From SOIA01 sp050116035 (GTDB lineage: Bacteria; Acidobacteriota; Aminicenantia; Aminicenantales; Aminicenantaceae), in contig JASFPJ010000006.1 of assembly GCA_050116035.1 (NCBI GenBank), positions 1 to 25,567 on the forward strand: DNA of 25,567 bases. The letters run 5' to 3'. This document shows positions 1-8,178 of the stretch, piece after piece; the stretch's first letter is position 1, and each line of letters opens with the position of its first letter. Position numbers and translations under genes: made by a program. The notes below the pieces were generated by a model. It saw only the letters and a program-made list of their open reading frames with translations. It had not been told where the DNA came from and made no database searches.

Positions 1-2
1 AG

Positions 3-404
3 ATCGCAAACCAAATGGTGAAGCAGGTGAAGAAAAACCCTGGACTGAAGCCCTGTATTGTCTTCATCTCTTCCATATCCGCTGATGTGTCTTCTCCGTC
101 CAGGGCAGAATACTGTGTTTCCAAAGCGGCTTTAAGCCAGGCGGCTCGCGTTTTTGCGGACAGGTTGAGCGAATACGGCATCAATGTCTTTGAGGTGCGT
201 CCGGGCATTATCCAGACGGACATGACTGCTCCTGTCCAGGAAAAATACGATAAACTCATCGACCAAGGCTTGGTGCCCCAAAAGCGGTGGGGATTTCCGG
301 AAGATGTGGGAAAAGCAGTGGCTTCTTTGGCCAAAGGAGATTTCGGCTATTCCACCGGATTGGTTATCGAGGTCAGCGGCGGGATGAATATCCGACACCT
401 GTGA
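3..404 (+). CDS. SDR-family oxidoreductase, C-terminal part (5' end outside window)
   Basis: This is the C-terminal half of a short-chain dehydrogenase/reductase, an NAD(P)-dependent enzyme acting on hydroxyl/keto groups. The frame is open to the window edge (codons for I-A-N-Q precede the first ATG at 15), so the gene starts upstream and that ATG is internal. Visible family marks are the catalytic Ser strand (FISSISA), the YxxxK active-site motif as YCVSK about 15 residues later, the cofactor-loop RPGIIQTDM, and the C-terminal substrate/tetramer segment ending V-I-E-V-S-G-G. The Rossmann glycine-rich N-terminus is not in the window. The substrate cannot be read from sequence. The neighbouring aldolase-kinase makes a sugar or sugar-acid dehydrogenase plausible, but FabG-like roles are not excluded. 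Confidence 0.85.
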   Translation: MANQMVKQVKKNPGLKPCIVFISSISADVSSPSRAEYCVSKAALSQAARVFADRLSEYGINVFEVRPGIIQTDMTAPVQEKYDKLIDQGLVPQKRWGFPEDVGKAVASLAKGDFGYSTGLVIEVSGGMNIRHL

Positions 405-490
405 GATGCAGCCGGGAAAAAAGAGGAATTTTCTTTGTCTTTACATAAGAAGAAGGCCAATCTCAGAAGTGAAAATGCATTTCTTTTTAC

Positions 491-518
491 GAGATTGCTT
501 CACTCCATTCGCAGTGAC
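491..518 (-). repeat. Inverted, diverged copy of the GTCANTGCGA...GCAATCTC repeat
   Basis: Read on the minus strand this 28-bp stretch begins GTCACTGCGA and ends GAAGCAATCTC. It matches both ends of the tandem copies at 580-677 but has a different centre. It lies about 60 bp before them in opposite orientation. This fits a dispersed REP-like element family with conserved ends. No coding potential is supported here. Confidence 0.6.
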
Positions 519-579
519 AAGGAAAAAGTCTCATTACGGGCGAAGAGAAGTGAAATTCTATCGATTAGTTCGTAACAGG

Positions 580-677
580 CGTGGCAATCTCACATTATGT
601 CGTTGCGAGGAACGAAGAGACATGGCAATCTTGCATCATGTCATTGCGAGGAACGAAGAGACGTGGCAATCTCGTAT
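580..677 (+). repeat. 41-bp tandem repeat, two full units plus a truncated one
   Basis: The segment GGCAATCT recurs at 583, 624 and 665, and TTGCGAGGAACGAAGAGAC at 603 and 644, so the period is exactly 41 bp. The first unit keeps only its right end. Each full unit starts near ATTGC/GTTGC and ends at GCAAT, so its ends are complementary and could pair. Similar TTGCGAGG...GCAATCTC elements are, to my recollection, dispersed in several bacterial phyla. The rest of the 405-727 gap holds the inverted copy at 491-518 and a purine-rich ribosome site (GGAAGAGGAG) before the gene at 728. I see no clear promoter. Confidence 0.8.
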
Positions 678-727
678 CGGAAATCACTTGTTTATGAATT
701 AATAAAAGGAAGAGGAGAAAACCAGGA

Positions 728-2476
728 ATGAATAAGTCGCGGAAGGCTTTCAGGAATATCCAGAAAAGCCAGTTGATTGCCCTTTTGACTCCTCAAAGCC
801 AAAGCGAATGTGTGAAGGCGTATGAGATGCTGCGTCCGTTTAACGTCGTTCTTGAAGTCGCCATGCGCTCGGAATATGCGGTTGACGGAATCAAAGCGAT
901 AGTGAAGAAATTCCCGGATGCTATAGTCTTGGCGGGAACTGTGTTGAACAGGGAGCAAGCTGAAAAAGCCATTCAGGCTGGGGCGGCGGGTGTCGTGTCG
1001 GCTGATTACATTCCTGCTGTGGTTGATGTGTGTGTGGAAAAGGATGTCATGTGCGTTCCAGGCGGGTTGTCCGATGTGGGGAAACAGCTGGTCCAGAAAG
1101 CCGAAGGTTACGGATGTTCTCTTGAGGAACTTCGGGATAAATATCCTTATCAATGGATCTATAAACTGTTCCCTGCTTTCTCAGGGAAGCTTTCCAACAT
1201 GGACCTCTCCCATTCTTGGAAGGGTCCGTATAAGAATCTGACGGTTATCTACACTGGAGGAATCACTCTGGACACTCTGAAGGAGGCCATCAGAAAAGAT
1301 CCTGATGGGGTATTCTGTGCCTCGGCTCTGACAAAGTACATCAGTGAACTGAAGCAAATGAAACAGGATGTTCAACAGTGGAAAGATATGCTCAAGGCTC
1401 CTCTCCCCAAAGCAAAAAAGATTGCAAAGACAAAAAGGGGAGAAGAGCCTCTTGGCCCCAGAGTGGTCACTTTTGGAGAGATGATGATTCGTCTCTCTCC
1501 ACCGCCAGGAATTCGGCTTCAGAGCGCGCGGAATTTCGACTTGAATTTTGGCGGGGCTGAAGCGAATGTCACTGTTTCTCTGGCCCGGTTTGGAATCAAC
1601 ACGTCCTTTGTCACCGCTCTACCTCCGAATGACCTGGGTGATCATGCTCTCCGCACGTTGAGAATGCACGGAGTGGATACGCGGTTCATCCTCAAAAAAG
1701 GGAAGAGAATCGGTGTGTATTATCTGGAACATGGCTCTGGGCCCAGACCTTCGAAGGTCATCTATGACCGTGCGTATTCGGCGTTTTCTGAGATAAAGCC
1801 CTCTAACCTGGATTGGGAACGAATACTGGATGATGTCCAGTGGTTTCACTGGACAGGGATCACTCCGGCCCTGGGGGATTCAGTCGCTTCCAGTCTGCGC
1901 CAGGGATTAGAGGCGGCGAAAAAGAGGGGAATAACAGTTAGTGCGGATTTGAACTACCGGAAGATGCTCTGGAGTGAGGATAAGGCCAAAGAAGTGATGA
2001 CAGGTCTGATGGAGTATGTCGACGTCCTTTTCGGGAATGAAGAAGATCCCATGAGAGTGTTCGGTGTTCGGCCGAAAAGAACGGACGTGGCTGCGGGCAA
2101 GCTGAACGTGGAGGATTACCGGGAGCTAGCGAGCACACTGCTTAAGCGGTTCGGATTGAAAAAGGTCGCCATCTCCCTCCGGGAAAGCCTCTCTGCTTCG
2201 GAAAACATCTGGTCAGCCTGTCTTTTGAGCGGAAACAAATTTATCAAGAGCCAGAAATACCGGATCTGGATAGTGGACCGGGTGGGCACAGGGGATGCCT
2301 TTGCCGCTGGATTGATATACAAACTCCTGATGGGAAAGACCGACAAGGAAGCTCTTGATTTTGGTGTCGCGGCCGCCTGCCTTAAACACTCGATCTGCGG
2401 AGATTTCAATCTTGTCAGTGTCGAGGAGGTCGAACGGATGGTTGGCGGTGAGACGAGCGGGCGAGTGCAGCGCTGA
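728..2476 (+). CDS. Fused KDPG-type aldolase / PfkB-family (2-keto-3-deoxygluconate-type) kinase
   Basis: This 582-residue protein joins two Entner-Doudoroff-type enzymes. Residues about 10-220 resemble class I KDPG/KHG aldolases (Eda): Glu43 and Arg47 in LEVAMRS, GTVLN at 70-74, the Schiff-base Lys146 in YKLFPA, and the phosphate-loop TGGI at 176-179. A roughly 15-residue insertion precedes Lys146, and Eda's S-P-G is S-A-D here. A Lys/Pro-rich linker (about 222-244) leads to a PfkB/ribokinase domain (245-575) with GGAEAN at 275-280 and the catalytic GTGD at 520-523. The family inference is that the kinase phosphorylates 2-keto-3-deoxygluconate and the aldolase splits the product into pyruvate and glyceraldehyde 3-phosphate. 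No stop or frameshift lies between the domains, so the fusion looks genuine. The start is an ATG with GAGGAG upstream. Either domain could prefer a related sugar acid. Confidence 0.88.
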   Translation: MNKSRKAFRNIQKSQLIALLTPQSQSECVKAYEMLRPFNVVLEVAMRSEYAVDGIKAIVKKFPDAIVLAGTVLNREQAEKAIQAGAAGVVSADYIPAVVDVCVEKDVMCVPGGLSDVGKQLVQKAEGYGCSLEELRDKYPYQWIYKLFPAFSGKLSNMDLSHSWKGPYKNLTVIYTGGITLDTLKEAIRKDPDGVFCASALTKYISELKQMKQDVQQWKDMLKAPLPKAKKIAKTKRGEEPLGPRVVTFGEMMIRLSPPPGIRLQSARNFDLNFGGAEANVTVSLARFGINTSFVTALPPNDLGDHALRTLRMHGVDTRFILKKGKRIGVYYLEHGSGPRPSKVIYDRAYSAFSEIKPSNLDWERILDDVQWFHWTGITPALGDSVASSLRQGLEAAKKRGITVSADLNYRKMLWSEDKAKEVMTGLMEYVDVLFGNEEDPMRVFGVRPKRTDVAAGKLNVEDYRELASTLLKRFGLKKVAISLRESLSASENIWSACLLSGNKFIKSQKYRIWIVDRVGTGDAFAAGLIYKLLMGKTDKEALDFGVAAACLKHSICGDFNLVSVEEVERMVGGETSGRVQR

Positions 2477-2539
2477 AAGTTAGAAAATAAGATATGCTGA
2501 GCGACGTCTGATCATATTCAGAAAGAGAAATAGAACCAA

Positions 2540-3754
2540 ATGAACGTCAATTTCATGAGAACGGTCGACCGTAGAGTGGGCATTCCGATTTGTTTTTCTC
2601 TTTCCATCATTCATGGGATTGGGAGAATATTCAGTCCACCCAAGATCATTAAGAAGCCTCAAAGAATCTTGTTCATCGAATTATCTGAAATGGGCAGCAT
2701 GGTCCTTGCCTATTCTCTTTTCAAGAAGACAAAAGAGCTGTTTCCAGAGGCCGAACTGCATTTCCTGACCTTCAAAGAGAACCGCCACGCAGTGGATATT
2801 CTGGGTATCATCCCAAAAGAGAATGTCATGACTGTGAGCAGCCGCAATATCTTCAGTTTTTTATTCTCATCCATCCGTGCAACATGGAAACTCAGATGGA
2901 AGAAGATAAGTGTGGCTGTGGATATGGAGCTGTTTGCCAGGCTCACGGCCATACTCAGTTTTATGAGCGGCGCAAAGAACAGGGTCGGCTACTTCAGGTA
3001 TCGCAATGAGGGATTATACAGAGGAGATTTCCTGACACATAGAGTGGCATTCAATCCCCATATCCATATGGTTCAAAACTTTCTCAACCTGATTTACGCT
3101 GTTCATTCCTCTCATAAAGAACTCCCCCTGACAAAAAAACCTCTGGCTGAAAAAGATGTTGTTCTTCCGAGAATTCGATTATCCGAAACGGCAAAAATGA
3201 AGATGGTAAAGAGACTCCGGGAAGAGAATAAAAACATCGTGCATGCAAAAAAGATCATTCTCCTCAACCCGAATGCGAGTGACATCGTTCCTGTGAGGAG
3301 ATGGCCTCTAATGAATTATATCGAGTTGGCCAGGAAGCTCCTTAAGCATGATGGAATATACATCATCAACACAGGCGTTGAGTCAGAGAAAAAATATGGA
3401 GATGTCCTGCATCAAGCCTTAGGTTCAATGAGATTTATTAACCTTGTCGGAAGAACCTCTTTTTCTGAATTAATCAGTCTCTATGATATAGCCGACATTT
3501 TGATCACGAATGACAGCGGACCCGTGCATTTTTCTGCGCTGACGAATATCAAAACTTTTGCGTTTTTTGGGCCTGAAACTCCAAAGCTCTACGGGCCGCT
3601 GGGAGATAACTGCTATGTATTCTACTCGAATTACAGCTGCAGTCCCTGCATATCCGCTTTTAACCAGCGGAAATCTCCCTGTAACGACAATAAATGTCTC
3701 AAAGCCATCTCTGTGGAGGATGTTTACAGGAAAGTGAAGCTGCTCATTGCGTGA
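2540..3754 (+). CDS. Glycosyltransferase family 9 (heptosyltransferase-like)
   Basis: This 404-residue protein resembles ADP-heptose:LPS heptosyltransferases (GT9), which extend lipopolysaccharide core or related surface glycans at the inner face of the cytoplasmic membrane. The N-terminal Rossmann half begins at about residue 41 (RILFIELSEMG), where the family's G-D is E-M-G. The C-terminal half has ILLNPNAS, the donor-binding NDSGPVHFSA at 324-333 and FGPETPKLYGP. A C-terminal cysteine group (SCSPC then PCNDNKC) is common in this branch. About 40 residues precede the core and could contain a later true start. A GT87-like gene follows 93 bp downstream on the same strand, so the two probably serve the same glycan. 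The sugar donor is unknown. Confidence 0.87.
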   Translation: MNVNFMRTVDRRVGIPICFSLSIIHGIGRIFSPPKIIKKPQRILFIELSEMGSMVLAYSLFKKTKELFPEAELHFLTFKENRHAVDILGIIPKENVMTVSSRNIFSFLFSSIRATWKLRWKKISVAVDMELFARLTAILSFMSGAKNRVGYFRYRNEGLYRGDFLTHRVAFNPHIHMVQNFLNLIYAVHSSHKELPLTKKPLAEKDVVLPRIRLSETAKMKMVKRLREENKNIVHAKKIILLNPNASDIVPVRRWPLMNYIELARKLLKHDGIYIINTGVESEKKYGDVLHQALGSMRFINLVGRTSFSELISLYDIADILITNDSGPVHFSALTNIKTFAFFGPETPKLYGPLGDNCYVFYSNYSCSPCISAFNQRKSPCNDNKCLKAISVEDVYRKVKLLIA

Positions 3755-3847
3755 TTTGATTCTACTGCACTCAATGATTCTCCTGATAAACTCGAAAATT
3801 CTGTCAGTAAAACCAGGATTTAGAGAATTGAACCGTTTGAGAGCGCC

Positions 3848-5002
3848 ATGCGTTTGAGAAAGAGGACGTATTTATTCATCTTGGTTGCCCTTGTCCTCCT
3901 GATTTTAATTTTTCTCCTCAAGGTCCAGGAGCACATGAGAGATTTTGAGGTGAATTACACCGCGGGAAAAAGGTTAAGAGCGGGAGAGAATCTTTACCTG
4001 AAAAAAGATGGGCACTACATGTTCAAATACCTGCCCAGTTCCGCACTCTTTTACATCCCTCTCTCATTCCTCCCCCTAAATGTGGCGAAAGCCATCTGGT
4101 ATGTTCTTGTAGCTTTCAGCATTTATTCAATCGTTATCATTTCTTACAGGATCTTGCCCTTGAAAAAAGGGAAACCGCACTATCTACTTGTGTTCACTCC
4201 TTTGATATTGCTTCGGTACTTCTTAAGAGAGATACAGCTGGGGCAGATCAATGCGGTCGTCGGGATGATCCTGCTTTTTATGGTCTGGTTTTTGATCTCT
4301 GAAAAAGACAGGAAGCTCGCCCAGAGTGAGATAGGCGCAGGGCTCCTCTGGGGTCTTGCCCTTTCGCTCAAGCCTCATTCTCTGATCTTCCTGCCCTATT
4401 TTCTTATAAAGAAAAAGTTTAAAGCCCTGTTGAGCGGGCTGGGCTTTTTAGTTCTGGCTCTTTTTATCACATCACTTTTTTATGGTTTTCAAGGATACGC
4501 AGCCGTTCTTAAAGAATGGATCGCCACTCTTTCTCGCTCAACGCCGGGCTTATTCACGTCCCAGGACAACATATCCTTTGTGGCCATGTTTATGAAATGG
4601 ACAGGGGAGCGAAACCTCGCTCTTGTGCTGGCCGGAGCCATAATCATCCTCGTGGCTTTCTTGATGTTGGCCGTGATTCTCAGGGGGCGGGGAGTCGAAC
4701 GGGCACCGGTACTGGAATGTTCTATTCTTCTCATTCTTATTCCGCTCGTATCTCCTTTAGGTTGGGATTACACTCTTCTCGTTTCTGCATTGGGTGTGAT
4801 GATACTCATCCAGAATTTTTTCCAGTTTTCAAAATTTTGGAAAGTTGTTCTCGTCGTGGACTTCTTCATCATTGCATTTTCCCTTTTCGATATAATGGGA
4901 AGAGAACTGTATGCCCAATTCATGTCCTGGTGTGTGATAACTCTAAATTTTGTGATCCTTATCGGGTATCTCTCTTATCTCCGGTTCAAAAAAATCTGTT
5001 AA
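3848..5002 (+). CDS. GT87-family (DUF2029) polytopic glycosyltransferase
   Basis: This 384-residue hydrophobic protein has about nine to eleven membrane segments, the first at roughly residues 8-25. It matches GT87 (DUF2029), polyprenyl-phosphate-sugar-dependent mannosyltransferase-like enzymes that act on the periplasmic face. Supporting signs are an early periplasmic-loop pattern (D-F-E-V-N-Y-T-A-G-K followed by L-Y), the conserved GQINAVVGMILL and ALSLKPHSLIFLPYFLI segments, and SPLGWDYT late in the protein. The ATG has only a weak ribosome site (GAGAGCG). It follows the GT9 gene, which suggests a shared role in assembling a surface polysaccharide or glycolipid. The exact acceptor and sugar are not readable. 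Confidence 0.8.
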   Translation: MRLRKRTYLFILVALVLLILIFLLKVQEHMRDFEVNYTAGKRLRAGENLYLKKDGHYMFKYLPSSALFYIPLSFLPLNVAKAIWYVLVAFSIYSIVIISYRILPLKKGKPHYLLVFTPLILLRYFLREIQLGQINAVVGMILLFMVWFLISEKDRKLAQSEIGAGLLWGLALSLKPHSLIFLPYFLIKKKFKALLSGLGFLVLALFITSLFYGFQGYAAVLKEWIATLSRSTPGLFTSQDNISFVAMFMKWTGERNLALVLAGAIIILVAFLMLAVILRGRGVERAPVLECSILLILIPLVSPLGWDYTLLVSALGVMILIQNFFQFSKFWKVVLVVDFFIIAFSLFDIMGRELYAQFMSWCVITLNFVILIGYLSYLRFKKIC

Positions 5003-5052
5003 AGAGAAAAAGAGCGGATTCTCTTTCCTGTTGTTTGGATAATTTGATAACT

Positions 5053-5452
5053 TAAATACACAGAAATGGCATCGCTCCCTTCAGATTTTTAACGCCATCC
5101 CCTCATCAACCTTCTCGGCCCTGTGGAACTCCGCGAGTTTATCAATCTCGCGCCTTGATGTTCAAGCTCATTTTTGACCCGCACTATGGATTATACCATG
5201 CTCAAACAGTCCTCGGGCCCGACTCTGTCGGGTTCCCTCGAAGAACAACATCGTTGCGGAGAAACGATGTTGGGGGATCCAAGGGGGTATGTCCCCTTGG
5301 TCGCAGGATGATTTAAGGAATACGAGAAGGGGAGGCAGTGAGCCGTGAGAAGGCAGGCGAGCGTTGGAAGGGGGAAAGCGGTGCTGTTCCCCCTCCAAAG
5401 AGTTCGGGTAAGGCTAAATCTTCAAGGTCGCTTCTTCCATTTCCGTGTATTT
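5053..5452. mobile_element. Non-coding, hairpin-rich element with terminal inverted repeats (MITE-like candidate)
   Basis: The gap 5003-5492 holds a roughly 400-bp segment bounded by inverted repeats. AAATACACAGAAATGG at 5054-5069 faces its complement at 5437-5452, with 15 of 16 bases matching. TAACT occurs just outside both ends (5048-5052 and 5453-5457) and could be a 5-bp target duplication. Inside are five stem-loops: 5132-5137/5147-5152, 5218-5223/5227-5232, 5246-5255/5263-5272 (10 bp, perfect), 5279-5286/5293-5300 (8 bp, perfect) and 5364-5376/5387-5398 (12 bp with one bulge). No convincing ORF or transposase is present. It could be a non-autonomous transposable element or a structured RNA. 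The call rests on visible symmetry only. Confidence 0.5.
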
Positions 5453-5492
5453 TAACTATACTATCTTGAAGAGAATCTACGAGATAAAGGGA

Positions 5493-7076
5493 TTAGAACT
5501 TGAGCACATACATGGCGCGGACAGCGGGCTTTGTGCTCTTGACTCGTTCATCCTCGAGTGAGGCATGCCGCAAGTAATAATCATACCCGACGCTGACCTG
5601 CGATCTTTTTGAGATATCACAATTGAGGTTTAAAGTCAGGATTCCCAGGAATTCGTTGACACTGGTGTATATGGAGTGGACCCAGTACTGGGAAAAGCCC
5701 GTATCAATACTGCCCAACCCTCTCTTTCCAAGCTCGAACCTGACTCTGCCAAGCAATCCGGGCCCAAAGTAATACGGATCATCTATTTTTGTTCCGAAAT
5801 GGGCGTCCGGGGACTCGATCGAGGGGCTGGAGCCTCCGAGTATTAAATACAGAATTCCCGAACTGTTGAAATAATAGCGAGAGTCGGATTCAGAGATGGT
5901 GACAAGGCCGGGTCCGAGACCAAGGGCAGACATTATCTTACTCGTCTGGGTGTCCATATAATCAAAAACTCCGAATAGCCCGGCAATGCCCCCTTTGATT
6001 TTTCTTCCTGCGAGAATTCCCGTCGTGAGAATTTCCGTATCGAGAAGTTTATAATCCTGGAGTCCTAACTTTATACTGAAGGAGAACCAATCATAAGAAT
6101 GGACAGAGGAAGTGTCGCCTTTTAAGTAATCAGTATACTCCAGGCCCAAAGCCATCAGAAAAGTGGGCTGTCCTGAGCTTGTCTTGTAGGCTCCAAAAGG
6201 AAACTTAAGGTTGAAATAGTGCTTTTCTGGTGGAAGTCCGGCTTTAAACGCATCACCGGAGACGACTCTGAATATGTTTCCCGGGTTCACAACGAAGGCC
6301 ATGGTTTCGCGGAGGACTCTTTCAAATCCGACCGCACTTTCATCAATGAACAGATTGGCTGCTTTGAACAAGATCTCACCCAGAGCGAGGCCTCCAAGAG
6401 TATTCAGCATGAGGTCGTTTCTGGAAGGGGGGTTGTCTTTATCCCCTCTCGATTCAAGAAATAACTCCCATGTGGCACTCCCGAAAAAAGTATAAAGTGT
6501 TGATTCCAAGACACTTAAATTATTCCTCCTGGCAGCAGTATAATTGATGGCTCCATGATAAGGGTGGCCGAGTAGGTTTGTCCAGTAGGTGTCTTTATCC
6601 CAGCTGAAGCCGGATTTAAGGTTATTCCGCCAGGAGTCCCATGAGACGTAAGCCCACTTTTCTTTTATGACGTATCTGTTAAAAAGCCATATGGTCACGT
6701 TGAGTGATGTCATTTCAACAGCAGCTCTGAAGTATCTTTTTCTATTTTTCTGAGTGAGTTCCTTTTCCAGGGGGGTTTTGAATGAAAAGAATCCAGGATT
6801 GTTTGTTCCCAGCCTGAATGGGGCTCTACATTCTCCTCTTTTTTGAGAGTTGTTTTTTATGTAGAAAGCCGTATTACTCTCCGGCGTCAATATGTTAATA
6901 GAGCTGCAAAGGCTATCTGGTGAATACAGGTCCAATGAATGTCTCTGGCTGTCGAACAGTGAGCCTACCGTTTGAAGGAATTCTTTTTTTTGAGGATTTT
7001 CTGGCTCCTCGGCAAACAGATTTGAGAAACTTATTAGATTTACAGCGAGAATTATTATTATGGCTCGAATCTTCAT
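5493..7076 (-). CDS. DUF3943-type outer-membrane beta-barrel protein
   Basis: This 527-residue protein starts with a signal peptide (hydrophobic residues 5-20, cleavage probably after LFA at about 22). A roughly 100-residue spacer follows, then a DUF3943-like core with HPYHGAINYTAARRN at 171-185, a conserved W-E-L-F-L-E-S and NDLMLNTLGGLALGE at 220-234. The rest alternates short aromatic strands and ends in M-Y-V-L-K-F. A terminal Phe is the usual signal for BAM-assisted outer-membrane insertion. The family has no established function. The ATG has AAGG seven bases upstream, and a strong promoter lies at 7169-7197. It is probably a single-gene transcript. Confidence 0.8.
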   Translation of the reverse strand: MKIRAIIIILAVNLISFSNLFAEEPENPQKKEFLQTVGSLFDSQRHSLDLYSPDSLCSSINILTPESNTAFYIKNNSQKRGECRAPFRLGTNNPGFFSFKTPLEKELTQKNRKRYFRAAVEMTSLNVTIWLFNRYVIKEKWAYVSWDSWRNNLKSGFSWDKDTYWTNLLGHPYHGAINYTAARRNNLSVLESTLYTFFGSATWELFLESRGDKDNPPSRNDLMLNTLGGLALGEILFKAANLFIDESAVGFERVLRETMAFVVNPGNIFRVVSGDAFKAGLPPEKHYFNLKFPFGAYKTSSGQPTFLMALGLEYTDYLKGDTSSVHSYDWFSFSIKLGLQDYKLLDTEILTTGILAGRKIKGGIAGLFGVFDYMDTQTSKIMSALGLGPGLVTISESDSRYYFNSSGILYLILGGSSPSIESPDAHFGTKIDDPYYFGPGLLGRVRFELGKRGLGSIDTGFSQYWVHSIYTSVNEFLGILTLNLNCDISKRSQVSVGYDYYLRHASLEDERVKSTKPAVRAMYVLKF

Positions 7077-7168
7077 TGAAATACCTTGCGCTTCTACTCG
7101 CTCCTTATTTAAGAAAATAAAAAATTGGAGTGTGTGAGGAAATTTGTGTGTATTTTAAATTAAAAAAC

Positions 7169-7197
7169 ATAATAAGAAAGCCGCTTAGAAAAGTCAA
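7169..7197 (-). promoter_or_regulatory. Sigma70-type promoter for the DUF3943 gene
   Basis: On the minus strand TTGACT (7192-7197) and TATTAT (7169-7174) are separated by exactly 17 bp. Transcription would start near 7162 and leave a leader of about 85 nt before the ATG at 7076. The same hexamer pair and spacing precede the kinase gene at 20126-20154. Confidence 0.65.
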
Positions 7198-7259
7198 ATA
7201 GAGAAGACAAAGATTAGACTTATAGAGCCGGTAAATGGCGTCCGAATCCCTGTTTGGCT

Positions 7260-7793
7260 TTAGCGTTTTTCCTTCCAGGGGCTCGATTTCCAGGGAGCAA
7301 TGGCTTTTTGCCAGAAAGTTCCTGTCCCTGACCTCCGGATGACAATAATGGCCCAAACCAGGAATGAGATCTCAACAATTGCCGAGGCAGGAGTGGTGAA
7401 ATATCTGTACCAGTCATAGAGAATTGATGTATCGGACCAGGGCCAAATCCCGATAGAATACTTCGTGTTGGAGAGAGGCCAGAAAAGCATAACCCCTATG
7501 TCGTCGAATATATCGGTTAAGACATGGAGCCAGCTCCCGATGAGAAAGCATAGGCCTGGCATCCTTCCGAATATCCACCAGATGAGGAGTGAACAGGCGA
7601 GAGGAACGATCAGTGTGTGGAAATGGCCGAACAGGTAGTCGCGGTGCATCTTTGTATCGATCAGGAACATGAAAATGCGGTCAATGAGGAAAAAATTAGG
7701 AAAAGCAGAACCGACGATCAACCATCGGAAATTCAATCGAGGGAGATAATATTTCAACACGTACTGTTCGGTATAATGGGCTGTGATGCTCAT
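7260..7793 (-). CDS. YdjM-like membrane-bound metal-dependent hydrolase (PF04307-type)
   Basis: This 177-residue integral membrane protein has about four hydrophobic segments. The pattern fits the LexA-binding inner-membrane-associated hydrolase family (YdjM, PF04307): GSAFPN at 28-33, MHRDYLFGHFHT at 49-60 (His50, His58), then SWLHVLTDIFDDIGV at 87-101 (His90, Asp94) followed by FWPL. The usual P-D after the first helix is P-N here, so one predicted metal ligand may be missing. The C-terminus is basic. The reaction is unknown for most members. The ATG has no strong ribosome site. A possible minus-strand -35 (TTGACA, 7930-7935) lies upstream but lacks a good -10. Confidence 0.7.
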   Translation of the reverse strand: MSITAHYTEQYVLKYYLPRLNFRWLIVGSAFPNFFLIDRIFMFLIDTKMHRDYLFGHFHTLIVPLACSLLIWWIFGRMPGLCFLIGSWLHVLTDIFDDIGVMLFWPLSNTKYSIGIWPWSDTSILYDWYRYFTTPASAIVEISFLVWAIIVIRRSGTGTFWQKAIAPWKSSPWKEKR

Positions 7794-8098
7794 TTTTTAT
7801 CAATGAAATTTTGAGCCAAGAATATCTGTTTCTCACATTAGTTTTCAACGAGAATCTGATTCCTGCGCACGATCATTGTTAGGGATTGAAAGAAGTGGAA
7901 TTATTGATGGATACCTTTCTCATTCGGGTTGTCAATTTTGATCTTGGTTCGTCGAGGCTATGATAGGAGTGTCAGTCGCTATTTGTCAAATCTTTTGTGT
8001 GAGTTTGATATTCATTCTCGCCCGATTTTAAATTTCATCAACTGTAAAGAAGTGAGACTCGCATGAGTTTTGAAAGTCTTTATCGGGCTAAATTGCGT

Positions 8099-8127
8099 TT
8101 GACATCCAATTTAATACAATTTAAGTT
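8099..8127 (+). promoter_or_regulatory. Possible promoter for the glycan operon (weak -10)
   Basis: A perfect -35 TTGACA (8099-8104) lies 75 bp before the operon's first ATG, but at 16-17 bp spacing the -10 is poor (TTAAGT/TAAGTT). TACAAT at 8115-8120 is too close to pair with it. The rest of the 7794-8178 gap holds no gene, repeat or clear hairpin that I can see. It is an AT-rich divergent regulatory region between the minus-strand hydrolase and this operon. Confidence 0.3.
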
Positions 8128-8178
8128 AATATTCGCATCTTCTGAATTCCAAGATTGTCTATGAGGAGGTGAACCGAT

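Noticed and set aside
406..702. Plus-strand frame of 98 codons after the SDR gene
   Set aside because: It runs through the repeat copies, is Arg/His-rich, and has no ribosome site.
5001..5026. AAAGAGAA...TTCTCTTT stem after the GT87 gene as a terminator
   Set aside because: The stem is A/T-rich and no T-run follows it.
4516..5055. Plus-strand frame of 179 codons overlapping the GT87 gene
   Set aside because: It is out of frame with the hydrophobic GT87 product, is rich in Ser/Arg/His/Cys and has no ribosome site.
5093..5158. Plus-strand short peptide frame (R-H-P-L-I-N-L-L-G-P...) in the element
   Set aside because: About 20 codons, no start or ribosome site, and a stop follows. It could be a transposase fragment but nothing supports that.
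5168..5398. Minus-strand frame inside the hairpin-rich element
   Set aside because: It crosses several stem-loops, has no ribosome site and reads as low-quality, Pro/Arg-rich sequence. It is explained by the inverted repeats.
7145..7158. GTGTATTTTAA similar to the right end of the 5053-5452 element
   Set aside because: Only about 11 AT-rich bases match and no partner end is near, so chance is likely.
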